From: Artocarpus heterophyllus
Taxonomy: Eukaryota > Streptophyta > Magnoliopsida > Rosales > Moraceae
Assembly (NCBI GenBank): GCA_025403435.1
Contig: CM046345.1
Location: forward strand, 8,932,235-8,996,234
Direction of reading: 5' to 3'
DNA length: 64,000 nt
Shown: positions 27,087 through 38,989 of the stretch, piece by piece
How the letters are laid out: each line of letters begins with the position of its first letter
Position numbering within the stretch: the stretch's first letter is position 1
Program-made: the position numbers and the translations under genes
The notes under the pieces: model-generated
The model's input: the letters and a program-made list of their open reading frames with translations, nothing else
Databases searched by the model: none
Told to the model about the DNA's origin: nothing

Positions 27087-27867
27087 TTAGTGCTCGCTTA
27101 GGATATGGTTCTTTGGCTCAATACTCTGATCAACTTTAGGCCTAGTGTTCATGAGAACCTGCGTTGAGATTACAATATTAATTTTAGAATTCACTCTTAA
27201 ATCTAATATTTTTTTCAGGTGGTGATTAATTAAATTAATTAATTATAATTAAGCAATTAAAGAGATAATTCACCTTACGAAGCATGGTATTTTCGTTAAT
27301 CAAAGTGGATATGTTTTCTTCAAGCTTTGAGTTGATATCTTGCAGTTGTTTAGCTCTTGATTCTAAATCACACAAGTAAACCTTCTTTCTTTCACGGGCT
27401 TGTGGGGCGGAGACCCTATTCCTAAGTAATCTGATAACACACAAAACTCACGGACAGATCATTTAGTTTTAAATTAAGACATAACAATGACAATCACAAT
27501 AGCTAAGCTAGAAATTAGTGGAAACTAGTTGGGCACCTCTTGTGTCTTTTGTGTTCCTTATCAATAGGGTTGTGTCCCCTCCGCCGTTTTTTGGGAATCC
27601 AATCTGCGGTGGTGGTTGTGGCGGAGGCAGTGTATTGTTGGAGTTGGAGCGAGGTTGATGAGCTTGAGCTTCTAACTCCATGTCTGGAACTCTGAACAAT
27701 TCTTCATCGCTCTCTCCTACATTCAGTCATAACCAAAATTTAGCCACCACTAATCGGCATTATATTAATCAAGACAAACATAATTTACTGTAACCCTAAC
27801 CTAGTTTGTCACTTTGGGACTTACCGTGGGAGGAAGTAGCACAACTACTGTTAGCATTGGTAGACAT
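27087..27867 (-). pseudogene. HYH: HY5-HOMOLOG (HYH)-like bZIP transcription factor, pseudogene copy 2
   Basis: Exons at 27825-27867, 27537-27716, 27274-27430 and 27087-27158 on the minus strand have intact GT-AG borders. The ESDEELFRVPDME segment and the zipper exon are open, unlike copy 1. A one-base deletion in exon 2 (GGATTCCCAAAAAACGG against GGATTTCCCGAAAAACGG in copy 1) shifts the frame just before the basic region, so RRRGRNP reads as GGGDTT. The basic region also has a proline ([10 protein letters not shown] in place of SAQQA), which should break the DNA-recognition helix. The gene is thus inactivated independently of copy 1. Confidence 0.8.
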
Positions 27868-28972
27868 TATTTAAAAAATATTTTTGAATAAAATTATGAT
27901 ATTTTGAGGAGAAAAGAGAATATAGCAAGAAATTTTTAGTAATAATACTACATAAATATTTTATATTTGTATCTATGTGTGGATATTACGCGCATTCCAC
28001 ATAATATTTTGGTTGGCTTATGGGGATTTGGGAGGTGATTCTAAGAACAAGTTCCTCTAAACACAGCCGCCAATCCATTTCGTGTACAAGACGTGATGAT
28101 AAACATCTCCTCTTTAGCCCCACTAACACCAACTCCAAATCAAACATGTGGCACATGATTTTTCTTGTCTTTTTATTCTGTGAGTTTAAAGCGACAAATG
28201 ATTTACAAATTTCATCAATTCATAGAACAAAAGGGGTTTCCTAATATTCCTTGGAAGAACAGGAGGTCAATCAATATTTGTATTACTCGTAGCCTTGGGG
28301 AATTTCTTAGATTTAGGCACAAAAATGGAAACGAAAATAGTAGAATGTATGTATAAATAGGCAACAAAAAACATTTATTTTGATCTTATAATAAATAGAA
28401 TTGAATATCGATCAACTATCTGATCCTATGATTACGAAAACATAGAATCGTAATTAAGCTGACAAACACAGGAGATCAAAACAGGAAGTACAATTCATTA
28501 GCAATCTATTAAAAAGGAAACTTAGCTAATAAAAGGAAACTGACACAGAAATAGAGCTTATTCCCATGTTGTAACATTTAAATTACCTTTCAATGAAGCC
28601 CCACGAAAATTGCCAAATATGCTGAAAAATAATTCAAGTTTGCCTCTTCACTTGCCTTTCTGCAAAACGCCCAAAAGGTAATTAATCCAGAGCTAAGAAG
28701 TTAAAAAAAAAAAAAAACAAAACAAAACAGAAAAAACAAAAAACAAAAATCAAAAACAAAAAAAAAAACAAAAACAAAAACAAAAAAACAAAACAAAACA
28801 AAACAAAAAACAAACAAACAGAGCACACAAACCCAGATGAATTACAAAGAAGACATCAGCAATTTCCAACTTTTCAAGTAATGAATTCTACAAAGAAAAA
28901 AAAACACTTTTAATGTGAAGCGCGAGCAAAGTACCAGATAGATAATAGCAAAGGGGAGTTGGAGATACAGAA
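27868..28972. other. Intergenic region between HYH-like pseudogene 2 and TNL2
   Basis: Counterpart of 1433-2516. It contains the expanded AAAAC-rich tract at 28701-28819. No gene was recognised. Confidence 0.6.
28701..28819. repeat. AAAAC-rich low-complexity tract
   Basis: About 120 bases made almost entirely of A runs punctuated by single C (AAAAC, AAAAAC, AAAC units). The matching position in unit 1 (about 2334-2346) is only a short A run, so the tract expanded in unit 2 after duplication. Confidence 0.9.
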
Positions 28973-29556
28973 TTATTCCTTTTCTTCTTTCTCATAAACC
29001 AATCCGACTCCAATCCTTTTCGCCATTCTCAGCCGTTCATAATTCTCATCCCTGGAAACTTCGCATTTCAAATAGAATGATGCCCCTGTAGCATCATAAT
29101 ATTCCTCAGAGTAGTTGACTTTAAAGAACCAGATGAAGACATGGTCTGAACTAGTACCACTACTAGTGATTTTAGCTTCTTCAACTTCCTCATTAGTCAT
29201 CCATTCGTGACGGTCGATCGTAAAACAACGACCACCATATACCCCATCTTTGTAGAGTCGACCATACTTGTTTTTAAGTTGTACGACAAAACGAAAATTT
29301 GGCCCTTCGCGCTCGTAAGAAAATTTGAAGCCTGCAGGTATTAATGCAGAAACAAGGCAAATTGCAAAACCCAAAAAATTAGAATTATTCCAATCTTTTG
29401 GAAGCTTCATACTTATTGAATCCCCTTCAGCTCGATGGCTGAACCACTTCGGAATTTCATTTCCCGGATAACAAATTCTAAGGACAAAAATATATGATCC
29501 TTGCTGCACCAATACAAACAAGATTATTGTATCGTGAATTACTTCTATCCTTAAAC

Positions 29557-30885
29557 TTACTTAAAATCCATTTTGATAATGTTAAATAAAAAAAAGAAGA
29601 TTAAAAAATAAACACGTACCGTTGATATTTGACCACTGTATAAGATATCACTTAAGTCACTGCGTTCGTTCCGTTCTAATTTCCAGCACTTTGTAAAATT
29701 AAAATCCCTGTCTAGATGGGTTGAAAAATTTCCAGTCAGATGTCTTAGTGCGAATTTGGAACTTGAGCTTGATAATGTCTCTAGTGAAGTACATCCACTT
29801 GCATTAAGCCAATTTATAGACAATGGAAGTTGTGGTAAGGACCGAAGCTTCTTGCAATTTTGAATCTCGAGTATTTGCAGCCGATGAAGTTGTATGATGC
29901 TTGAAGGTATTTTCTCAAAATTGTTGCCGCCCAACCTTAACCAGGTTAACGATGATAGAATGCCCAGCCATTCAGGAATTTCAACAATATTGCATCCACG
30001 TAGATACAAGTGACGTATAGAGATCAATGGAAATAACTTGATTCGTAGATGTTCAAGTTTCGAACAGTCATGGTGAGATAAGAATTTAAGACTGCTTAAA
30101 TTATAAACCCAATTGGGAACAAACTGGAATTTTTTACGCCAACTCATATCTTCACGACGGAGCCCAAATAACTTTTCAATCATAAAAGAGTTGGGTAAGT
30201 CTTGGATCCCTGTTTCCCTTAAATTAGAAGGAGCCTCTGTGAATTTTTTCAATCTTGAGCAACCACCTAGATTGAGGATTTTAAGAGACTTCAACTTAAA
30301 AATGTTTGTTGGGAGACTCTCAAGCTTTTGGCATTCTGAAAGATGAAAAGACCTCAGACGATGAAGACTCTCAATTGATGATGAAGACACTTGTTTTATT
30401 GATGTGCCGCTCACATCTAAAAATTCTATTTTCCTTGGAAGAGTTGGAAGATTATTGATATGTTGACAACCAGAGAGAATTAAATCCACAAGATTTTCAA
30501 AAGATCCAATTGATGAGGGTAATTCTGTTATTGCAGTCCTTGATACGTGTAAGGATTTTATATTCCCAGATATCTTTCGAAGAGATTTAATCATAGTGCA
30601 ACCGCCAAGTTTAAGAGATTTAAGATGCCTTTGGGAATTAAGCGGTGGAACTTCAATTAAACTTGTACAATCCTTAAGATCAATACTTTCTAATTTCAAA
30701 GCCCGAGATAGGTCTGGGACTTTGACTAATTGCTTCGAATATGAAAGGTTGATATGTTTCAAGTTTTCAAGAATCTACAAAAAAAAAAAAAAAAAAAAAA
30801 CAATAATTAGATTATCGATTGATAAACTTTATTTCCTCAAAATACAAATACTAATATACAGGAATTATATACATAATATTCATAT
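29557..30885 (-). repeat. LRR block nearly identical to TNL1 3125-4410
   Basis: About 1.3 kb covering the complete second LRR exon and the preceding intron. It matches TNL1 with only a few scattered substitutions, clearly more closely than the neighbouring NB-ARC and C-JID exons do. Its upstream edge at about 30885 joins abruptly to the middle of another LRR exon. Confidence 0.85.
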
Positions 30886-33220
30886 TCTGAAGACTCTCAA
30901 TTGATGATGAAGACACATGTTTTATTGATGTGCCGCTCACATCTAAAAGTACTATATTTCTTGGAAGAGTTGAAAGATTCTTGATGTGTTGACAACGCTC
31001 AAGAATTAATAGCACCAGATTTTCAAAAGACCCAATTGATGAGGGCAATTCTGTTATTGCAGTCTTTGATACGTCTAAGGATATTATATTCCCAGACATC
31101 TTTGGAAGAGATTTTAATCATAGTGCAACCATCAAGAATAAGAGATTTAAGATGCCTTTTGGAATGAAGCGGTGGAACTTTAATTAAACTTGTACAATCC
31201 CTAAGATTAATACTTTCTAAATTCAAAGCCCGAGATAGGTCTGGGACTTTGACTAATTGCTTGGAATGTGAAAGGTTAATATGTTTTAAGTTTTCAATAA
31301 TCTACAAAAAAAATAACAATAATTAGATTATTGATTAATAAACTTTATTTCCTCAAAATACGAATAGTAATATAGAGAAATTATATACATAATATTCACA
31401 ACGTAAATAAAATTTTAGCATACCTGAAAAACATTCGGAAGTTGCTTAAGTTGACTATGAGACATGTCAAGTAGAACCAGATTGTGCGGCTTAAAATCTA
31501 TCGGCAAAGACTTTGATGGATAGTTATACCAGCAAAGATATCTTAGAGAACGAGGAAATTGTAGCTCCTCAGGAAAGTTGACTATGATCTTGTTATGATT
31601 GCAAGACTTTGGGTAATAGATCTTAAGAAATCTTAGATTACACATCTCCTCAAAAACTGTAGGTCTCAAGTGTAGATCGTCATTCATCTTAGACATGTCA
31701 AGATATATTCCTTCAATTGCTTCAGTCCCCTGATACTTATAAACAAATTAGACTAGAAAAACATACAAAAACATAAAAGAAAAAAAAAACTGTCATGTGC
31801 ATAGAGAGATAAAGATTAACATTGTTTAGTATTTTATACATTACTTTATCATTTTCTAAGACATGATAGACATCTTGAGGAATCCACAAGCGACTGTGCT
31901 TTCTAGGCTCTTTAATCGATTGTTGGCGAACGATCTCCCGACACATCTCTTGTATCAAATCATGCATCCAAATTCTTTCATTATTTGTAATGGTTACAAG
32001 AGATTTATCTATGAGAACTTTAATCCCGATTTTTGCAAACAAATCAGAACCATCTAAGATACTTTCTACGAAATCTCTTTCTCTCCTTTATGAAAACATG
32101 CAATATCAAGGAGAATATCTTGCTCCCTGTCATCCAACCCATCATAACTTATTTTCAACACCTTTTGAATGTCTGGATGGGGAAATACTTTTAGTTTCTT
32201 TAATGCACTTTCCCAATCTCCAATAGTTCCAGAATGAAGAGAGGAACCTAAAACTTTAAGAGCCAATGGATTGCCGTTAGTAAACTTTACTATTTTATTC
32301 GACAAAACAAAACGTGTTTGAGAAGGCTTTCTTTTAAAGGCATTCAAATAAAAAACTTCAAGTGCCTCTTCAAAATCTAATGCTTTAACTTCGTAAATAC
32401 TACCAACATCCCTTTTAAGCAATTGTGCATCTCTTGTCGTCATTAAGATCTTGCTTCCTTGCCCAAACCAATTGTCATCTCCAACCAAACCCTCTAGTTG
32501 TGCTATATTATCAACATCATCAAGAACAATGAGTACCTTTTTCTTTCTAAGCTTATTTTCCACAAAATAATTGACTTTTGAATTTCCTCTGTCGAACAAT
32601 TCAGAAAAAAGTACTGCTTTCAAATAAGTCAGTCCATGTTTCTGTGACTCCTCCCTAACATTTTCGAGGAAGCAGCACCCGTCAAATCGAGAAGAGAATT
32701 GATTAAAAGCGGCACGAGCAAGAGTTGTCTTCCCTATACCACCCATCCCCCAAAGGCCTATCCTACGCATATTTTGTGATCCAAAACATAACAGTGATTC
32801 AATTTCCTTAAGGCGTGGCTCTATTCCAACAAGACCCTTAAAGAAGACAACAGATTTTGGCGGCTGACGATCTAATATCCTTGTTACATGTTCCACAATC
32901 TTCTCAATTAGCTTTGACTCATACCTACAGTAGTAATAAGAGAAGCAAATAATATGAAAAAACAATGGTAAAACAAAGAGAGACAAAATAAAATTATATA
33001 TCTTTCAAAAAAACTAAAATTATATATATACTTCTTTTCCGAGCAAATTGAACAATATTACGACTGTTGTACTTTATCTGAGTTAGTATCAAATTATATG
33101 ATTGTTTAGTCCTGCTAAATAATAATATTTAATATATATATATATCTAAGTTAGTATCAAATTATTCATCTTTTGTGTTGGGTATACATACACACCAAGA
33201 TCGCTCTCGGGGTGTTCTTA

Positions 33221-33437
33221 GATTATCACAAAAGGGCTATATTAAAAGATTCTGAAGAGATATGGCATGCAGGATTGCAAACCAAGTGCTACCCTTGTAG
33301 TTAAGAGAGACAAGTTTAGTCTCAATCAGATTATCACAAAAGGGCTATATTTAAAGATTCTCAAGAGATATGACATGCAGGATTGCAAACCAAGTGCTAC
33401 CCTTGTGGTTAAGAGAGACAAGTTTAGTCTCAATCAG
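33221..33437 (+). repeat. Two tandem 108-bp repeats in the Copia remnant
   Basis: GATTATCACAAAAGGGCTAT...CTCAATCAG occurs at 33221-33328 and again at 33329-33437 with few differences. It encodes the QDCKPSATLVVK segment of Copia polymerase twice. Confidence 0.9.
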
Positions 33438-34160
33438 TACCCTAAGAATGATTTTGAGATTCATGAAATACAAAAGATTCCTTATGCGTTAGTAGTAGGG
33501 AGTCTAAAGTATGCTCAGGTTTGTACGCGCATGGATATTGCATACACTACAAGGATATTGGGCAGCTATTTAAGTAATCTTGGAAAGGATCATTGGATAG
33601 CAGCCAAATGAGTCTTGGGGTATTTACAAAGAACAAAGGACTACATGTTCACGTATCGAAGGTCGGAACAGCTTGAGATCATTGGGTATATTGACTCTGA
33701 TTATGCTGAATGCCAAGATAGTATGAAATATATGTCGAGCTATGTCTACCTCTGGCTAAAGGTGTTGTCTTTTGGAAGAGTGCTAAATAATCTCTTATAG
33801 TATCTTCTACCATGGAGGCAGAGTTCATAGCATGTTATGAGGCATCCAATCATGGAATATGGATGTTGAATTTTGTCATGGAGTTGCATATAGTGGACAG
33901 TATTCAAAGACCACTCAAGTTTTTTTTGTGACAATAAGTCAACAGCTTTATATTCCAACAACAACAGGAGCTCAATGAAGTCAAAGCATATAGATATCAA
34001 GTTTTTAATTCTGAAAGAAAGAGTTCAGAGTGGACGACTGTTTATAGCACATTGGTACAAACTACATGATCATGGATCCGTTTACTAAGGGATTGCAACC
34101 CAAAATGTTTCATGAGCAAGTTGATTGTATGGGTGTCATATCATTTTAGGATATTCAATT
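33267..34160 (+). pseudogene. Decayed Copia polymerase C-terminus (end of RT and RNase H)
   Basis: The reading is broken by several stops and shifts, but the landmarks are clear: DCKPSATLVVKRDKFSLNQ, GSLKYAQVCTRMDIAY, GYLQRTKDYMF, GYIDSDYAE, and a late KSKHIDIKF segment. It belongs to the same family as the element at 58.5-62.6 kb, which has the matching DKFSLNQCPRNDF and YAQVCTRPDIAF. It is followed by a purine-rich TTTTAGTGGGAG at about 34160, the expected polypurine tract position. It lies in intron 1 of TNL2. Confidence 0.8.
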
Positions 34161-34241
34161 TTAGTGGGAGTTTTTAATTTTAGATACTTTTCTAATATAG
34201 AAATTTTTAGTTATTTCAGTTTATAGATATTTTGAGGTTAT

Positions 34242-35656
34242 TGATAAGTTAGCTTTAGGCTAATTAATTAGATGATTTTTACTTAATATTTTAATTAGTT
34301 TTGAGCAATTTATAAGGATTTGACAGTGTTCTGTGTTCTTTTGTAGGTTTTGAGGAAAAAGGATACATGATAGCAAAATGCGAGGCAAAGCGGATAGAAA
34401 ATGAGCAAAATTAGACTTGGGATAAAAATGGAGCCTAGACGCCAGCTTATGAGCACCTAGGCGCTCAGACAAATAAAGTTCCATACAAAAACCTGAGAGC
34501 AAAGTGCCTAGGCGCCATAACTGGAGCGCCTATGCGCCATTCTATGAACTTAAAATCCGAGAGAAAAGCGCCTAGGCGCCATTCTTTGAAAAGGGCGAAC
34601 AACACTGTGGCGCCTAGGCGCCACAATCCTGGCACCTAGGCGCCAGTTTGAAAAAGGGGGCATGCCGCTAGGCGCTACAATCCTAGCGCCTAGCCGCCAT
34701 TACTAAGCCTAGGCGCCAAAAAATCGAGCCTAGGCGCTATTGCAATTCCAACTTAAATTTCAATGTAATTTAGTTCCAAAATTGCCCTTTCAAACCCTAG
34801 CCTATAAATAGAACATTATAGAGGGTCAAACCACGAATTCTAAAGAGGGAAAAACTACAGACAAGAGGGAAGAACTCATTGCTTTTGAGAAGAAGAACGG
34901 TGCAACCCAGAGACGAAAATCATCTTCGCATCCAAACACAGTTCTTTTCCTGCACTCATCATGTTTAAGATATTATTTAGGATTGTTTTTAGTTTCATTA
35001 GGAACTAATTTTTTCTATTCTAGGGCTACAATGTAGCCAGATTATGAATGTTCACTTTGTTTAATTTAATTCAGTTTCATGTTTATTCATTATCTATGTT
35101 GAGTATTTAATCTAATCTTAATACTTGTAAAAGTTTGCACACCTTTTGCATGATTTGTGATTTAATTTAAGGCTGAGAAGCGATAATTAAAATTAGACCA
35201 TGATTGAATGCCATGAGATCATCATAGGATAGAGATATCTATGAGACTTGTGTAACACTATGAATTTCTTGTTCTTAATGAATCTTGGTAAGTTTAAAGT
35301 TTCCACAAAGATGTAGGAAATTTGCTAACTAGGATAAATTATTAATGCTTGAGAAAGATTAATGACTACATAAGAGAAATTCGTTATCGACATAGGAGTA
35401 AACATCAATTGATTAAATTAGATAATTGAATATGATTAATTTATGTGAAATCGGATGCCCTAGTCTTTTATTATTTAGATTTTCACTTATATTTTTTGTT
35501 TTGTTATTTTTCTATTTTATATTTGATTGTTCAAATAATTGTAGGGTTAACCAATTTTAGTACTTAGCTAGATTAACGCAATCCTCGTGGGAACGATACT
35601 TTACTTACTCTTTATTACTTGTTAACGATATGTGCACTTGCGTTAGAAAATCCACA
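34242..35656 (+). mobile_element. Probable 5' LTR of a Gypsy (Athila-like) element
   Basis: The right end CCACA is followed by a primer-binding-site region TTTTTGGTGCCATTGCCGGG (35662-35681). This matches the TGGCGCC-type site of Athila/Tat Gypsy elements with C-to-T decay. The left end at TGATAAGTTAGC is a guess. A TATA-like CTATAAATAG lies at about 34801-34810, preceded by the palindrome array at 34454-34738. Diverged gag follows. No matching 3' LTR was identified. Confidence 0.6.
34454..34738. repeat. Array of about ten GCGCCTAGGCGCC palindromes
   Basis: Variants of the self-complementary core GCGCCTAGGCGC recur about every 20-40 bases. The longest perfect form is an 18-bp palindrome, GTGGCGCCTAGGCGCCAC, at 34607-34624. 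The array is upstream of a TATA-like box inside the probable Gypsy LTR. This GC-rich island stands out in DNA that is otherwise strongly AT-rich. Confidence 0.9.
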
Positions 35657-35789
35657 ACAAGTTTTTGGTGCCATTGCCGGGATTGTTGTTTAATTTAGTT
35701 AATATCGATTCTAATTAGCTCTAAGATTACTTTGAACATTTTTTATTTGTTTTATTAGCTCCAAGGAACTTCATAATGTTTCATTAAAA

Positions 35790-36654
35790 TATCCTTGCAA
35801 GTTTTGCCCAACAATAAATAGAACCATTTTATGCGGCTTGAGAGCGATTTAAAGAAATGCTTGAGCGGTACCCACATCATAACCTGCCAAAGTGGGCTCT
35901 TCTCTAAATATTTATTGAAGGATTGCATTTTGAAACTAAAGATTGAGTGGAAAAAGGTGCAGTTTCCAATGGTTATTCTTTCTTTTCAAGAACCGTTGAT
36001 GAAGCTTACTCTTTATTGGAGAATATGGCAGCCTTTAATTATCATTGGCTTTTGAAATCTTCAATGCATAATTCTTGCTGGGAGAGGCAACAAAATCTTT
36101 CACGGAATCTTTCACGGAATATCTACCCCAACATGATGGAACAATCCTGTAGCTAACATCAAGAAGAGAAGACAGCTTTGGAAGTTGCTTTAGATCGTCT
36201 CAAGGCCACTCTTGAAGGAAGTCATGAAATTTTCAACTTTCGGCGTTATCTTGATGAACAAATCCATTTAATGAGTACAATTTTAGAGAGTCATCTACAA
36301 GAGGAAATTACAACATCAAAGCCTTGTGGTGACCATAAAATAATAAAGGATGTGGTTTTGTTTGAAGACGATTGTGTGAAACCTCAGGAATTTGAGCCTC
36401 TAGAGGAAATAGAACCTCAAGATGAAGAACAAGAACCCTTTGAAGTTGTGTTAGCTCAACCATTTGATGAGTTGGGATCTTGCTCAATCAACAATGATTT
36501 ACACTTGCTAAATCAAGAGGAGTCTATCCAAAACTATGACTTTTATGAAGAACAAATCACGAGCATGTTAATGGATAGCCAAAAGGAAGGGGAAGAGCAA
36601 ATAGAAGGGTTATTAGAGGAATTTCTATATGATCTTACTAAGGTTTTAAGATGA
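35790..36654 (+). pseudogene. Decayed Gypsy (Athila-like) gag
   Basis: Reading with frame changes gives EKGAVSNGYSFFSRTVDEAY followed by SLLENMAAFNYHW, the pattern of the Athila-type gag segment (…EAY-LLE-MA-N-YQW). An open 158-codon stretch at 36178-36654 then follows. It starts EVALDRLKATLEGSHE and is rich in Glu and Asp. I do not recognise this second part beyond its position in gag. No protease or polymerase follows, so the element is truncated. Confidence 0.6.
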
Positions 36655-36922
36655 ACTAGTTGGACATAGGCATTTTAAGATTACATTCTATAAAATTTTC
36701 ATGCTACACATCCATGCTTGATCTTTGTCATTAGTTGTATTGGTATATATGATTATTAATGGGTCTAGTTATGTCATATGTAACAAAAGTCACTTTAGCC
36801 TTATATTGAAATGGGTAATGGACAAGATTGTTAAGATGCATAAGGTTTTGATAGCAAAATTCATGAGCTTATAAGGTATAATTCACATTTATAAAATTTC
36901 ATATATAGCCCAAGTGGGAGAT

Positions 36923-37388
36923 TGTTGGAATTATTCCAATATATAGGCTAATATATTAAATAAATGTGTATTAAAGGCTATCAGATAAGATTATCCAATT
37001 AAAAGTAATCAATTTAGGTTTTAGGCTTTTAATGCATCATTAAGTATGAGCCTTTTATGTATAGAGGCTAAAATATAATTACTAATTTTATGATGGGCTA
37101 AATTAGTAATTAAGGATAATTGTTAGGGTTAACGTTATATAAAGAGGTTGTCGTCTTCAAGTCAGTACGTATGTTATTTTTTTATCATCAATCTACAAAA
37201 GGATTACAGAGGCCTTCTTTGAAGGAAGACTTATGTACTAGACTTGGAAGATTCTCAACCTACAGACTTAGTAATTACATTACATTTATAAATTCAAGTT
37301 AGCTTCCGCATCTTATTAATTATCTCGGTGATTTGACATGAATGATCCTGCGTGATGATGGTTTTCATTACAATATTTTGTTCCAACA
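36923..37388 (+). mobile_element. Copia 3' LTR, 466 bp
   Basis: Starts TGTTGGAATTATTCC and ends TTGTTCCAACA, giving perfect 8-bp inverted ends TGTTGGAA/TTCCAACA. It is immediately preceded by the polypurine tract CAAGTGGGAGAT (36911-36922). The sequence at 36655-36910 looks like the 3' untranslated part of the same Copia element. Its 5' LTR was not found; nested insertion or deletion in the intron may have removed it. Confidence 0.8.
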
Positions 37389-38022
37389 GATTTGTCTTTC
37401 TTTTGTTTTGTGTGGAGGTTTTGTTGATTACTCTTTCTTTAGATAAGATTTTATACAACAACAAAAAGAATTTAACAAATTATGATAAAATAATCCAGCA
37501 ACATCTACTTCTTTATGCGAAGATTGATTTCTTCTTTTTCAACATTATATATAGACATCGTGTAATCAACTATAATTTGTCATCTAACATGAGGGATACA
37601 GACACAAAAAAAGGTAATCAACTTTTGAAAATTTTCATTATGCACATACTCTTTTTCTTATTTCTAAACAAAAGATTATAATTATGCCCCATTGAAAATA
37701 TGAAATATATTATTTTTCCTTTATTTTTCAAGAAAAATTATAATCATGTTCCCACCTAATAATTAAAATATATGACCATATTTCTCTTCCTTTCTTTCTT
37801 TTTTTTTTCCCCCTAGCGCCTCTACTGAAAATGTTTCTGGTTCCTCCACTCATCAACAAGTTGACACAAGGTGACCCCTAAAGCATCTATGGGTATATCA
37901 ATCAAGTGGTGCTTTTCTCTTGATATGGATCTTATTAATTATCAGGCATGCATGATCACATATTGAATTTTAATTTTTTTAGAAAAAAAGATAGAAAAAT
38001 ATATTATACAGATTAAACTCAC
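37389..38022. other. Remainder of TNL2 intron 1
   Basis: Similar to the TIR-proximal part of TNL1 intron 1, for example the GTATATCA-AAGTGGTGCTTTTCTCTTG region against 7400-7430. No TE was recognised here. Confidence 0.5.
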
Positions 38023-38522
38023 TCATCTCGCGAATCAAAACCAGACAGCTTTGTTGCCTCGGTCAAAGCATCCTTCCACTCGTCCACCTTGCTCATGTTG
38101 CTCTCAAAGCGTTTTTCATGTGCAGCAAAAGCAGCGCCATAACTTCCCTTTCGTTTCCTCACATCTGATGGATTGACTCCATAGAAGACAGGTAAAACAG
38201 TCTGTCCTCTTTCTTGCTTGCATTTGAGTATGTGCACTAATTCATCTAAACACCATGTTGAAGAAGCATAATCCATCGAGAAGACAATTATTGAAATACA
38301 AGATTCCTCAATTGCAGTCAGAAGCGCGGGTGAAATTTCCTCTCCTCTCTCCAGACTTTTCTCATCGATGTAAGTATCGATTTGATTCTGGCATAACGCA
38401 GCATAAAGATGGCTGGTAAAGTTCTTACGGGTGTCCTCTCCTCTGAAACTGATAAAGACGTCATACTTGTATGAGTCGGGGTCAACAAAAGAAGAAGAAG
38501 AAGAAGTAGTAGCCATAGTCAT

Positions 38523-38930
38523 ACACCCTCAAGCTAATAATCTTTGGTATAAAATGGCAAACGACTTTCTTTTAAGCTCTCTTTGTTTAGAAAGAGATGT
38601 ACTGATATGAGAAATGAAAAAGAGATGGGCTGAAGCCTGAATCTAAATAACTTTCTCAAACTATTGATAAAATAGAGCTTTATGGCCAAATGGTTGAGAA
38701 AGTGTAAAGAGGACAAGCAAAAGGACAAAACCGACCAACAATTCTCTTTCTTAGAAACTTTAATTCGTTATACCTTATTTGTTAATTTTTTAAAACAATA
38801 ATTGACCTATTCATTATTATTAATTACCATTAATCCCACTTTGTAGACGTTTGCTGTTTGCACTTGTAAATGATATTGATGAAAACATGTTTTCTACCAA
38901 GGAGTTCTCATGGATTAGTTCAAAAGCAAT
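38523..38930 (-). promoter_or_regulatory. TNL2 upstream region
   Basis: Aligns with 8034-8420 upstream of TNL1 (CACCCTCAAGCTAATAAT, TTTAAAACAATAATTGACC, CACTTGTAAATGATAT). Unlike TNL1, no DUF662 exon follows. Instead, diverged repeats of the same upstream sequence continue to about 41.04 kb. Confidence 0.55.
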
Positions 38931-38989
38931 TGGGAATGAATGCTTTAGATTTGTAATCGCACGAACCTCTTTATAAAAAAATATTTTTG

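Larger units (their letters stand above)
32935..38022 (-). other. Intron 1 of TNL2, expanded by retrotransposons
   Basis: Runs between GA|GTGAGT at 38023 and CTGTAG at 32934, about 5.1 kb against 1.6 kb in TNL1. It contains a Copia RNase H remnant (33.2-34.2 kb), a Gypsy LTR and gag fragment (34.2-36.65 kb) and a Copia 3' LTR (36.92-37.39 kb), all on the plus strand and so antisense to the receptor. Confidence 0.8.
28973..38522 (-). pseudogene. TIR-NBS-LRR receptor 2, damaged paralogue of TNL1
   Basis: Same exon order as TNL1: TIR 38023-38522, NB-ARC 31845-32934, 31424-31729, an LRR exon truncated at about 30889-31301, a second complete LRR exon 29620-30774, and the C-JID exon 28973-29503. 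The TIR (DVFISFRGEDTRKNF, AIEES) and the NB-ARC motifs GMGGIGKTT, VLIVLDDVD and MHD are recognisable. A one-base deletion near 32075-32085 (GAGAAAGAG against GAGAACAAAG in TNL1) shifts the frame after the ACFHKGE segment and brings in a stop. The first LRR exon has a one-base insertion (ATTAAAATC against ATTAAATC) and lacks its natural 3' end. Intron 1 is about 5.1 kb and holds Copia and Gypsy fragments. A TIR-only or TIR plus partial NB-ARC product remains possible; a full receptor does not. Confidence 0.88.
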
